A stretch of DNA of 64,000 bases from Stomorhina lunata. Taxonomy: Eukaryota > Arthropoda > Insecta > Diptera > Rhiniidae. Where the stretch lies: assembly GCA_933228675.1 (NCBI GenBank), contig OW121744.1, forward strand, positions 23,524,640-23,588,639. Direction: 5' to 3'. This document shows positions 11,451-21,136 of the stretch, one piece after another (positions within the stretch are counted from its first letter, which is position 1; every line of letters starts with the position of its first letter). The notes under the pieces are model-generated. The model was not told the DNA's origin, did no database searches, and saw only the letters and a list, made by a program, of their open reading frames with translations. Both the position numbers and the translations under genes were made by a program.

Positions 11451-11609
11451 AAAAAATGGAGTATAAAACTTTTTCTTTTTAAAACATTAGAACTACATAT
11501 TAAAAAAAAATACCTATTTTATTTAAAAGTATAAAAAAATGGCAATTCTGCCAACTATTTTTTTTTGTTCTGTTCTCTTGGCGTCGACCCGTGGATATAA
11601 TTAAATAAA

Positions 11610-11885
11610 TAACCGATAGGCTACAGGCCTACAATCGGCAAAGGTTCGGTTAACTAGAAGTAAAATAATCCGATTAGATAAAATCTTTGGCTTTTGATTG
11701 GTAAACTGCGGTCTAGATAAATATTTCGGCTCTCGGTCGGCTAATTGGCATACAATCCGATGAGATAAATACTACGCCTCTCGTTTTGTCGATGAGATAA
11801 ACTCCTCGGCTCTTAAAAAATAACAATCGGATATGCTAACTACGGGCTATCTATTAGTAAAAATTCTGAGATTTGCCTACTTCAG
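11610..11885. repeat. Degenerate tandem repeat with GATAAA / CGGCTCT core
   Basis: Five or six strongly diverged units of roughly 40-50 bp. Each contains a variant of CCGAT(T/G)AGATAAA, then a CGGCTC-like segment, then an ACAATCGG-like segment. It is more GC-rich than the surrounding satellite. No coding potential was seen. Confidence 0.5.
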
Positions 11886-12119
11886 TTTTGAATACTTAAA
11901 TTGTATTTTGCTTGTGCAGATCTTGAGATTGTGTTTATTTAGAAGAATTTTGGGAGGAAGCAAAAACTGAATAATAGAGTGCTCACAAAAATTTAGTAGA
12001 GAAATCAGAACAATTTAATAACATTCGTTACATCATGTTATATTTGCAAACATTTTTATCATTTATATTTAGCAAATCTTTGACTTAAGTTTTAAGTTTT
12101 TTAGTTATACATATGGAGG

Positions 12120-12353
12120 ATTTCACATCAAGTGACCGAAATTCAAAAATCGATATCTTCCGATTTGGATGAGTTTTTATATGAAAGATATAGTCAAATA
12201 TGAACCGATTCTTATAAAATTTGATATACTGATCAATAGTTGCATAAGACTTCTCTGTTCTAAATTAAGTTGTCATATCTATAACAATTGGATTTATCAG
12301 CATTAATGTGATTCCCGAGGACGAGGTTATATGGGAGCTCTAGCTAAATGTGA
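12120..12353. repeat. DINE-like dispersed repeat flanking the extra ALP exon (left)
   Basis: Contains the motifs TTTATATGAAAGATATAGTC, CATAAGACTTCT and TATGGGAGCTCTAGCTAAATG, which reappear in similar order at 13590-13785. The repeat runs directly into the duplicated ALP segment at the shared 10-mer AAATGTGAAC (12346-12355). Confidence 0.5.
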
Positions 12354-12378
12354 ACTATAAACGATCTTGAAAATAAAA

Positions 12379-12789
12379 ATGATCGCTAAAATATTATTGG
12401 CTGCATTGACAGCCTTATCGCTAATGTGGTTGTCGCAAGGCCATGTCGCTAGCGATGAAATCTTTCATGATGCACTCAAGCTAGCTGGTGTTAGTGTGAA
12501 CGAATTGGGACGAGCTTTTCAGGAAGATATTGGCAAAAATAAATATACCCCAGAAAAGGAGAAGGATCCTGAGTTTTGGAGGAACTTGCCCCACAAGGAG
12601 TTAAGGGAGAGTTTGAAGAGACAAATTTTAAATATGAACAAGGCAAAGAATGTAATATTCTTTTTGGGCGATGGTATGTCTTTGAGTACAGTAGCTGCTG
12701 CCCGAATACTGAAGGGTCAGAAAAAGGGCAATACGGGAGAAGAGGATGCTTTGAGTTTTGAAAAGTTTCCCTATACGGGTTTGAGTAAG
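12379..12789 (+). pseudogene. Extra copy of ALP gene C first exon (promoterless partial duplicate or alternative first exon)
   Basis: An intact 137-codon exon starting at ATG 12379; the in-frame TTG 12 bases upstream is not a start. It ends AAG|GTAGG exactly like the first exon of gene C at 21137-21547. The two differ at 7 of 411 bases, 6 of which change the protein (L13S, E42K, K60E, P71A, I83N, T119M, this copy first). It encodes a signal peptide and the GDGMSLSTVAAARI block but no catalytic serine exon of its own. Similarity to gene C begins only at 12346, so the TATA box and initiator were not copied. It might still splice to the exon at 27063 if transcribed from elsewhere, but a dead partial duplication or an assembly artefact is at least as likely. 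The label pseudogene is therefore provisional. Confidence 0.6.
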
Positions 12790-12889
12790 GTAGGTTTAAG
12801 GTATAAGAAAAGCTAAGGAAATGATTTAAGCAAAGACTCTTTAATATAACAATGTTGCACTTTCATATATTAATCGTTTTGAAAATTCC

Positions 12890-13430
12890 CATAAAAAGTT
12901 TTTCTATAAACAATTTTTCGATATAAACATTTTTCTATAGAATATTTTTCGATACAAAATTTTTCGATATAAAAATATTTCTATAGAAAATTTTTCGATA
13001 TAAAAATATTTCTATAGAAAATTTTTCGATATAAAAATTTTTCTATAGAAAATTTTTCAATATAAAAATTTTTCGATATTAAAATTTTTCTATAGAAAAT
13101 TTTTCGATATAAAAATGTTTCTATTCTAAATTTTTCGATATAAAAAAATTTCTATACAAAATTTTTCGATATAAAAAAATTTTTCTACAAAATTTTTCGA
13201 TAAAAAAAATTTTCTTTAGAAAATTTTTCAATAAAAAAAATTTTCTATAGAAAATTTCTATAGAAAATTTTTCGATATAAAAATTTTTCTATCAAAAATT
13301 TTTCGATATAAAAATGTTTCTATAGAAAATTTTTCGATATAAAAATGTTTCTATAGAAAATTTTTCGATATAAAAATTTTTCTATAGAAAATTTTTCGAT
13401 ATAAAAATTTTTCTATAGAAAATTTTTACC
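12890..13430. repeat. 31-bp TCGATATAAAAATTT-type satellite (short copy)
   Basis: Tandem units of TATAGAAAATTTTTCGATAT plus AAAAATTTTTC. It directly follows the duplicated first exon, just as the long array at 21.66-26.43 kb follows the first exon of gene C, so it was duplicated together with the exon. Here only about 0.5 kb is present. Confidence 0.9.
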
Positions 13431-13439
13431 GATTTCTTG

Positions 13440-14180
13440 CGTTTTCAGCACACAACTTTTGTAACATATCAAAAATACTTTTGTAATATTTTGACTCTCT
13501 AGCTCTTGTAGTTAAAGAGCTATCGCGCTTTCATTTGACGGACAGACGGACAGAGCCCCCTTTCTTTTTGGTATTTTGTGTTTGCGTAAGTTTTTTATAT
13601 GGGAGCTATGGTCAAATAATGACCGATTGTGGTAAAATTTTGCACACTGGCTGGCATTGATGTAAGACTTGTGTTTAATTTAGTGGTTATGTCTATTATA
13701 GTTTTAGATTTATTGACATTTAAGTGTATTTTAGGTGAAAATTAGGCTGTTTTCATATGTAAGTGTTTTGTATGGGAGCTATGGGTAAATGTGAACCCAA
13801 TTTTATGTGCTGCCTAGTGCTTATCTAAAACTTCTATATACTAAATTTTATCATCATAGCTATTATAGTTTGTTATTTATAAGCAAATAAGCGATTAGCC
13901 TAGGCAAGGTTATATGGAAGCTATGGTCGAATGTTAACCGATTTTGCCCAATTTCAATACCAACATTTTTACCATTTTGGCTAAAAGTTTCGGAGACCTA
14001 GCTCCTTTCGTTTAGGACCTATCGTGCTTTCATCGGTCTATCGTCTTAGAATTTCGTAAGGATTTAGAATATATGTACATATATCCCTTTTAGTTTTTGA
14101 ATCAATATTAAGAAAATAACAAACTGAATGACAATCTCAAAATACCCCCGATTCCTTTTGATGGTGGGTATAATAACATG
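13440..14180. repeat. DINE-like dispersed repeat flanking the extra ALP exon (right)
   Basis: Carries a short GGACAGACGGACAG microsatellite near 13541 and repeated TATGGGAGCTATGG motifs at 13599 and 13771. These resemble fly DINE-1/HINE-type non-autonomous elements, which have a GTCY-type core. The end, with CAAACTGAATGACAATCT near 14120, recurs near 42430. No ORF was seen. Confidence 0.45.
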
Positions 14181-14353
14181 AAAACTGATGAATAAATGTT
14201 AATATGTAAAGGTTCAAAAAAAATTGAAAAAAAACTGATCAAGTAATCCTGATGTATGTGAAACAGCACCAACTTATAATTCTCGTCTCAGAGGTTATTC
14301 GACGTTTCGAATTCTCTACAGAGACTGCTAACTCCCATTCTTTCACCCCTTCA

Positions 14354-14750
14354 GGTACCTTTCTTTACCTTTTGGGTAAGTTCGTACAAACTAGAGTAAT
14401 TTAGGAATTACTCTCTCTCTATAATAAAACACCTTAATTCAAGTCCACAATTAATTTAACTTATAAAATATTCATACAAATGTTTTTAAAACTGTTAAAA
14501 ACATTTTAGCTTTGCTATATTTAATTTTTTAATAAAAATTTTTCAAACATTTTTTTGAATTAACATTCATCAAAATAACTTACTCAATAAAAGGGTCTGT
14601 GTTGTTTTGAGTAATAGGGGAAATGAAATTACTCTCTCAATTTAGTAAAGACTTAAACCAAAACAGAGTACGGGAACACAATTCCGTGAGTTTTGGGTAA
14701 CTTCGGACTGGTTTGGGTAGCTTCGTTATTCTAGGAGAACAAAACTAAAT
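14354..14750. repeat. Dispersed repeat, copy 2 (partner at 6503-6690)
   Basis: Diverged second copy of the repeat at 6503-6690, interrupted around 14400-14610 by AT-rich sequence absent from the first copy. AAACCAAAACAGAGTA and GTGAGTTTTGGGT are shared. Class unknown. Confidence 0.55.
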
Positions 14751-15144
14751 AATTTTGAAATGGAATAAAACAAAGATGATTTTTTTTTAAATTGACATTA
14801 AATTTACTTTGTTCGAAAGATTATCTTCTGACAATATAATAAAATATACTTTATATATTATACTTTTATTGAACATAATCTAAAAAGTGTACGACTTTAT
14901 GATCATGAAGCCCCGATCTTTATTGTATTTCATAAAATGCATTAAAAAGATAATAACTTTATTGTTGCTTATATAAAAGTTTTAAGCCACTTAAAGACTT
15001 AAAAAATATTTAAGGAATATTTTAAATTGACATGAATTTAAAAAATCCAACGTTTATGAAATGTATCTGTGAATCTAAACAATATATAAATTTAAATATT
15101 ATATTATAAATCTAAGAGATTATTAATGTAACATCGATGTAGAG
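14751..15144. other. AT-rich flank left of the Transib insertion
   Basis: No gene or element recognised. Before the insertion this sequence was continuous with 20680 onward, the upstream region of ALP gene C. Confidence 0.5.
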
Positions 15145-15149
15145 CGTTG
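15145..15149. other. Left target site duplication CGTTG
   Basis: CGTTG immediately before the element matches CGTTG at 20680-20684 immediately after it. A 5-bp GC-leaning duplication is the signature of Transib insertions. Confidence 0.85.
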
Positions 15150-16514
15150 CACAGTGGTTTACGGACGCTTTTTTTTGGAAATAATTCTGTAACTTTTGAA
15201 CGACTGGAGATATTTGAATGAAATTTGACATGGTGGTAGTCAAGGAGTATTTGAGTTGGTTTTTAAAAGCACTGGTCCATGAGGGGTCGGGAGAGTGATT
15301 GATGGACCTTCAAAGTTGGTCACCTCGGGTGTTCGATTTTTTTAAAAATTCGCCAAAAATCCATTTATGTATGGATTGAAAAGAAATTTTAAACTTAAGT
15401 TGTCCTTGAGAAGATCTACAAAAAATATGCTTAAATGTGTAGGTTATCTCCTTTGGATTTCGAGATATTTGGGTAAAAAGGAATTTTTAGGTTGATTTTT
15501 TACCTCTTTTTTTAAGCTTTTTTTGATCTGGTGGACGCATCTGAGGACCAAAAATTTTTTAAGAATATTCTTTAAATTTGTAATAAAATTCTGAATAATT
15601 TTTGTGCAAGTTAGTTATAGAAATCTTCTTTTGTTTAAAAGTTAAAAATATTCAAAGTTGAAACTTACAAAAAATTTCGCTTTTTTTTTAGTTTTTCCCC
15701 AAAAGATAGCTATATTTTTTCACTAATAAAAAAATATTTTCTTAAGAAACATAAAAAGATTTTTAAAGTTTTTAAAAGAAAACATAATGAGAATGCGTAT
15801 AAAACAAATTTCTTGCTAATTGGACTTTTGGTCCTCGCACATGTCCTCTCCAAAAAATGGCAATTTGTAAAAAAAAAAATTAGTTTAAACAAAAATTTCT
15901 CAAAAGGCAAAGCACCGATTTGAAAAAAATTATAATGTTCATATTTTCCAATATATCTGTTATTGATTAGAAAAGTTTTTTCTGAAACGCGCTGCAAATA
16001 GAGACAGTGTTGCCATATTTGTAAAAAAACTCATTTTTTGAAACACCTTTTTCCCCAGTTGGGAATTGGGGAATTTTTAAGTTAAAATTGGGAATTTTTT
16101 TTAGTCTATTGCTTTTACATCTTATTGGTCTACATTACTACAAAATTTCATTGTAATATCTTTATCCATGTCATTTCCACAGAATATCAAAGATTAAAAA
16201 TATTTTCCTTAAAAAAGCAGAAAAACAATTTTTTTTTGTTTTACGATACAAAGTGTAAAAAAAGTAACGCACTTAAAAAAAACTTTTACTTAGTGCTAAT
16301 CTCCTAGTCTTTCCCGATCTAATGATACTAAACATGTATATAAAGCATTAATACCGAGTCTTAAAAAACTCTGAAAACTTTGGCCCCCGTAGCATTTTTA
16401 CACTGTTTATTTAAATATAAGTGATGAATTTGTGCATATAAAGTTAATTATCATACTCAAATATTTCACTATTTTTAAGATGACAATGATCCTTCGCTAA
16501 TAAACAAATATTTT
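15150..16514 (+). repeat. Transib left terminal inverted repeat (~1.36 kb)
   Basis: Inverted and nearly identical to 19318-20679. Homology fades just after GATGACAATGATCCTTCG (16477-16495) and is lost by about 16560. After the CACAGTG heptamer and 12 bases comes a T-run, not an A-rich nonamer. Open frames inside (for example 15710-15997, minus) are mirrored in the other arm and look like by-products. Confidence 0.93.
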
Positions 16515-17121
16515 CTTCAAAAAGATATAAATAGTTTTTTATTTTTTTAAAGAAAACATTATAAGAATGACTTAAAAAAATTTTATTCGATTTTGCCTTT
16601 TGTTCCAAGCTAAAAAATAAAATTTTAGTAAAAGATTCTAAATAAGTAAGTACGAGTAAGGCACCGATTTTGATAACAGTGTAAAGGTAATATATCCATA
16701 ATTTGTAGCAAAAGTTTAATTAGAAGAGTACTTTTATAGTAACAGTGTGACAATTTATTTAAAATAAGATTTAAAGGCATTTTTCCGGTATTTAAAATTG
16801 GTGTATTTGAAAAAATTGCAAAATTATGTTAAGGTTATAAAATGTTTTTTAATGTGAAAGTTAATGCAATAGGTAAAAATTGTTACAACTTGGGTTTTTC
16901 ATAATGGTCAGAAAGGATATGGTTACTCACCTCCATACAGGTAGGTTTTACGAGACGCACATATTGGTTGAGTTATATATGCACCTATTTTTAGAGGTAA
17001 AAAATACATTAATTCATTGATTTCTTTATTATTCTTTGGATACAGGTATATATAAAAAATGTTTTTTTTTAATATAAAAAAGAAAGTTTTAAATGTAACT
17101 GCTATTAACAGTTAAAACATC

Positions 17122-19158
17122 ATGGATATAACATTGGAATTTAAAGTGTTGTGCGATATTCTTTTTGAACAACCAAGCAGTTCGAGAGCAGAAAAAATTA
17201 AAATAATCATGCGATATGCTAAAAGTCAAACTAACTCCATGATTCTCAATAGTGAGGAAGACAAAGTCGTAAAATTTGTAAAGTTATTTGAACTTAAAAT
17301 TAAGTCGGTTAATTACTGTTTAAACAGATTTGAATCTAAATTTAAAGACTGGCTGAAGGACTCAATTGAGCTTAAAACTTCTGGTGCTGGAGCCCCTCTA
17401 AAAAACTATGATGATCTCGGAGAAAGATCTAAAAAGATGCGATTATCCGAAGTTCTTTCTACTCATTCGGATACTGAAATCAAAGATTCCTTTAAGGAAG
17501 TGCTCAAACGAAATAATCAACCAGCTGAAGCTAAACAAATAGCAGATATTCTCCCAGAGGCTTCTCCTAAACGTCTTAAGCGAATTATTAAGAGTATACC
17601 AACTCCTTCTTCTCAATCAGAATTTTCGGAGGAAGAAGCACTTGCTCTTATGCTCGAGTTGAAATTGAGTAAAAATAAATATATTAAACTCTGTAAGGCA
17701 TTACGAGACAAAGGACACTCAATTTTACCAGGATATAATGCGTTATTAAAAACCAAAAAAAACTTAATACCAACAAACGTGATAGGAGACGAAAGTGCAT
17801 CTGTGGATTTATCAAAATTATTGGAAAATACGGCATCAAGGCTGATATCTACTACATTGTCTGAAGAAGAAGCCAAGAAACTTGACAACAAGGACTTAAC
17901 TTTAATATGTAAATGGGGATGTGACGGTTTATCTGGATTACCGGAATACAAACAATCAACATCTCATCAGAACACAAATGACTACAGAAGCGTTTTTATG
18001 GCATCCCTAGTACCACTAAGATTAAGAAAGAATCGTTCTGAACCATCCACATCAAAAGAGCGTACTGAATATGTGTGGGTTAACACATCTCCAGGATCAA
18101 AGGCATTTTGCAGACCGATCAGATTCGAATATTTAAAAGAAAATGCAGCAAGCACAAAAAATTGGGTTGATGATATCAAATATTCAATAGACAATTTGAG
18201 TCCAGTCTGCATAGACATACATGGATATTTGATTAATGTAAATTTTGAGCTTCAATTGACAATGATAGATGGAAAAGTAAGCAACGCTATAACGGAAACC
18301 CATTCAACTTGGAAATGCTCATTATGCGGAAAGAAGAAATCGGAATTTCTACAAACTTCAGAAGATGCATCAGCTAGTACTGCAATTAATCAAGAGGTTC
18401 TGGAATTTGGTATATCGCCCCTACATGCACGTATCCGATTTTTAGAATTTATGCTACATATAGCATATGATCTGAAATATAGGAATATACCTGATAATCA
18501 GCTAAAATCCGTGAGAAATAATAAGGAACTGATTGAAATGAGATCCAGTGAAAAAAAAAGGATTCAGGAAGAATTCAAAACTATGACGGGTCTAAACATA
18601 GACAAACCACTTGTAGGATATGGCAGTACAAACGATGGTAATACGGCCAGGCGATTCTTTGAAAATTATGAAACAACTTCAAAGATTACTGGAATTGATG
18701 AGGAAGTTCTTCGTAAATGTTACGTAATATTATCGGCAATAAATAGCAAATATCAAATAAATGCTGAAAAATTTCATTGCTATGCCCTCAACGCGTTAAC
18801 TCGTATACGACATTTGTATCACTGGAAAGAAATTACACCAACAGTTCATAAAGTCCTTCAACATGGTCGTGAAATAATTGAATCAAATCTTCTCCCACTT
18901 GGTGAACTGACAGAAGAGGCCCAGGAAGCGCGGAATTCAGATTTCAAGTATATCCAACTATTTAATACCAGAAAATGCTCAAGAAAATCGCAAAATCAGG
19001 ATCTAATAAATTATCTCTTGTTGTCTTCTGATCCTGCTCTATCAACGATAAGAAAGAAATGGTGGAGCAGTTATACAAAAACTTCTGAAAACGAACACCT
19101 GGAAGAGGTTCTTGATATAATAGATTGTACTGATTATTTTACTGAAAATAAAAATTAA
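17122..19158 (+). CDS. Transib-family transposase (RAG1-core-like), 678 aa
   Basis: DDE recombinase that would cut the transposon ends and join them to target DNA in the nucleus. It is a single exon from ATG 17122 to TAA 19156-19158. Visible catalytic residues: Asp268 in KWGCDGLSG, Asp383 in MIDGKV, and Glu602 in LTEEAQEARN (the place of the RAG1 glutamate). A zinc site is complete: Cys399 and Cys402 in KCSLC, with His576 and His581 in VHKVLQH. SPLHARIRFLE (432-442) and NDGNTARRFFE (504-514) are further superfamily blocks. The length is normal for Transib. There is no stop or frameshift. AATAAA occurs at 19187-19192 and 19227-19232, inside the element. Assignment is by motifs recalled from the family, supported independently by the ends and target duplication. 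Activity is plausible but unproven. Confidence 0.92.
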   Translation: MDITLEFKVLCDILFEQPSSSRAEKIKIIMRYAKSQTNSMILNSEEDKVVKFVKLFELKIKSVNYCLNRFESKFKDWLKDSIELKTSGAGAPLKNYDDLGERSKKMRLSEVLSTHSDTEIKDSFKEVLKRNNQPAEAKQIADILPEASPKRLKRIIKSIPTPSSQSEFSEEEALALMLELKLSKNKYIKLCKALRDKGHSILPGYNALLKTKKNLIPTNVIGDESASVDLSKLLENTASRLISTTLSEEEAKKLDNKDLTLICKWGCDGLSGLPEYKQSTSHQNTNDYRSVFMASLVPLRLRKNRSEPSTSKERTEYVWVNTSPGSKAFCRPIRFEYLKENAASTKNWVDDIKYSIDNLSPVCIDIHGYLINVNFELQLTMIDGKVSNAITETHSTWKCSLCGKKKSEFLQTSEDASASTAINQEVLEFGISPLHARIRFLEFMLHIAYDLKYRNIPDNQLKSVRNNKELIEMRSSEKKRIQEEFKTMTGLNIDKPLVGYGSTNDGNTARRFFENYETTSKITGIDEEVLRKCYVILSAINSKYQINAEKFHCYALNALTRIRHLYHWKEITPTVHKVLQHGREIIESNLLPLGELTEEAQEARNSDFKYIQLFNTRKCSRKSQNQDLINYLLLSSDPALSTIRKKWWSSYTKTSENEHLEEVLDIIDCTDYFTENKN

Positions 19159-19317
19159 GTAAATAACTACTTTTATATAAATATGTAATAAAAACTGTAA
19201 GTTTAAACTTTAACTACAAATACTTCAATAAAATGTATTTCACCTTTTAATATAAGTACAAATTATTTACATTTTGATATTTCATAAATCCTCATGATAT
19301 TTTCTTTAAAAAAATAA

Positions 19318-20679
19318 AAAAATATTTGTTTGTTATCGAAGGATCATTGTCATCTTATAGTGAAATATTTGAGTATGATTATTAATTTTATATGCACAAA
19401 TTCATCACTTATATTTAAATAAACAGTGTAAAAATGCTACGGGGGCCAAAGTTTTCAGAGTTTTTTAAGACTCGGTATTAATGCTTTATATACATGTTTA
19501 GTATCATTAGATCGGGAAAGACTAGGAGATTAGCACTAAGTAAAAGTTTTTTTTAAGTGCGTTACTTTTTTTACACTTTGTATCGTAAAACAAAAAAAAA
19601 TTGTTTTTCTGCTTTTTTAAGGAAAATATTTTTAATCTTTGATATTCTGTGGAAATGACATGGATAAAGATATTACAATGAAATTTTGTAGTAATGTAGA
19701 CCAATAAGATGTAAAAGCAATAGACTAAAAAAAATTCCCAATTTTAACTTAAAAATTCCCCAATTCCCAACTGGGGAAAAAGGTGTTTCAAAAAATGAGT
19801 TTTTTTACAAATATGGCAACACTGTCTCTATTTGCAGCGCGTTTCAGAAAAAACTTTTCTAATCAATAACAGATATATTGGAAAATATGAACATTATAAT
19901 TTTTTTCGAATCGGTGCTTTGCCTTTTGAGAAATTTTTGTTTAAACTAATTTTTTTTTTTACAAATTGCCATTTTTTGGAGAGGACATGTGCGAGGACCA
20001 AAAGTCCAATTAGCAAGAAATTTGTTTTATACGCATTCTCATTATGTTTTCTTTTAAAAACTTTAAAAATCTTTTTATGTTTCTTAAGAAAATATTTTTT
20101 TATTAGTGAAAAAATATAGCTATCTTTTGGGGAAAAACTAAAAAAAAAGCGAAATTTTTTGTAAGTTTCAACTTTGAATATTTTTAACTTTTAAACAAAA
20201 GAAGATTTCTATAACTAACTTGCACAAAAATTATTCAGAATTTTATTACAAATTTAAAGAATATTCTTAAAAAATTTTTGGTCCTCAGATGCGTCCACCA
20301 GATCAAAAAAAGCTTAAAAAAAGAGGTAAAAAATCAACCTAAAAATTCCTTTTTACCCAAATATCTCGAAATCCAAAGGAGATAACCTACACATTTAAGC
20401 GTATTTTTTGTAGATCTTCTCAAGGACAACTTAAGTTTAAAATTTCTTTTCAATCCATACATAAATGGATTTTTGGCGAATTTTTAAAAAAGTCGAACAC
20501 CCGAGGTGACCAACTTTGAAGGTCCATCAATCACTCTCCCGACCCCTCATGGACCAGTGCTTTTAAAAACCAACTCGAATACTCCTTGACTATCACCATG
20601 TCAAATTTCATTCAAATATCTCAAGTCGTTCAAAAGTTAAAGAATTATTTCCAAAAAAAAGCGTCCGTAAACCACTGTG
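19318..20679 (-). repeat. Transib right terminal inverted repeat (~1.36 kb)
   Basis: Inverse of the left arm, ending CCGTAAACCACTGTG at 20665-20679. Differences from the left arm are few: for example, left CATGGTGGTAGTC corresponds to CATGGTGATAGTC in the inverse of this arm. Confidence 0.93.
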
Positions 20680-20684
20680 CGTTG
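20680..20684. other. Right target site duplication CGTTG
   Basis: Exact match to 15145-15149. Confidence 0.85.
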
Positions 20685-20972
20685 TTTGTTTGACACGATC
20701 GGGATTTGTTCTTACGATTACCGAAAAAACAAGACCCTAATTAACTAGACCACAATATCCTATTAAGACCTAAGTGGTTAAATGTGTCTCACTTACAAAG
20801 AAAAGTGATATAACTGACAAATTTTCCATAATCTAAAACTTAATATGTATAATATAGGAGAAATCATTATAGGTACATTTTGCTATATTAATCCTCTCAA
20901 CTATGCTAAAAAGATATCTTCCGCCAACTTTTTAGAAATTTATTTTCTAAACATAAAAAGTGTGTACTATAA

Positions 20973-20979
20973 AGATAAG
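20973..20979 (+). promoter_or_regulatory. GATA-type site upstream of ALP gene C
   Basis: AGATAAG fits WGATAR and lies about 110 bp upstream of the inferred start of transcription, similar to the GATA-type sites of gene B. A role in gut expression is inference only. Confidence 0.35.
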
Positions 20980-21051
20980 AAAGTGTAAAATAAACGGACT
21001 TAAAACCTTAACATTGTCTATGGCGGAAGAATAACACAAAACAAAAATACT

Positions 21052-21088
21052 TATAAAATCATGCTAATATCTAGTGCTGGCTTCAGTT
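21052..21088 (+). promoter_or_regulatory. Core promoter of ALP gene C (TATA + initiator)
   Basis: TATAAAA at 21052-21058 and TCAGTT at 21083-21088 (A at 21085 as +1, TATA at -33). The 5' UTR would be 52 bases. The duplicated first exon at 12379 begins its homology at the position equal to 21104, downstream of this promoter. Confidence 0.65.
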
Positions 21089-21136
21089 TCATACAAAACA
21101 TTCAAATGTGAACTATAAACGATCTTGAAAATAAAA

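Larger units (their letters stand above)
15150..20679 (+). mobile_element. Transib DNA transposon, intact-looking, 5,530 bp
   Basis: A cut-and-paste transposon of the Transib (RAG1-related) superfamily. Its outer ends are CACAGTGGTTTACGGACG and the exact inverse, it is flanked by CGTTG duplications, and it contains one uninterrupted 678-codon transposase gene. The first seven bases, CACAGTG, are identical to the consensus heptamer of V(D)J recombination signals, as expected for the superfamily. The terminal inverted repeats are about 1.36 kb each, leaving a 2.8-kb middle that holds the gene. The two arms differ at only a few positions, which suggests recent insertion. It lies between the two copies of the ALP gene C first exon, about 0.4 kb upstream of the gene C transcription start. 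Confidence 0.93.

Noticed and set aside
12367..12381. TTG as the start of the extra ALP exon (likewise 21125 for gene C)
   Set aside because: A proper ATG lies 12 bases downstream at the start of the signal peptide (12379 and 21137); animal genes rarely start at TTG.
15150..15180. A complete 12-type or 23-type recombination signal
   Set aside because: Only the heptamer is present; no A-rich nonamer was found at either spacing.
17613..18218. Minus-strand open frames inside the Transib gene
   Set aside because: Shadows of the transposase frame, without motifs of their own.
15710..20119. Mirrored 95-aa and 60-aa frames in the two Transib arms
   Set aside because: They are AT-rich, lack family similarity and exist twice only because the arms are inverted copies.
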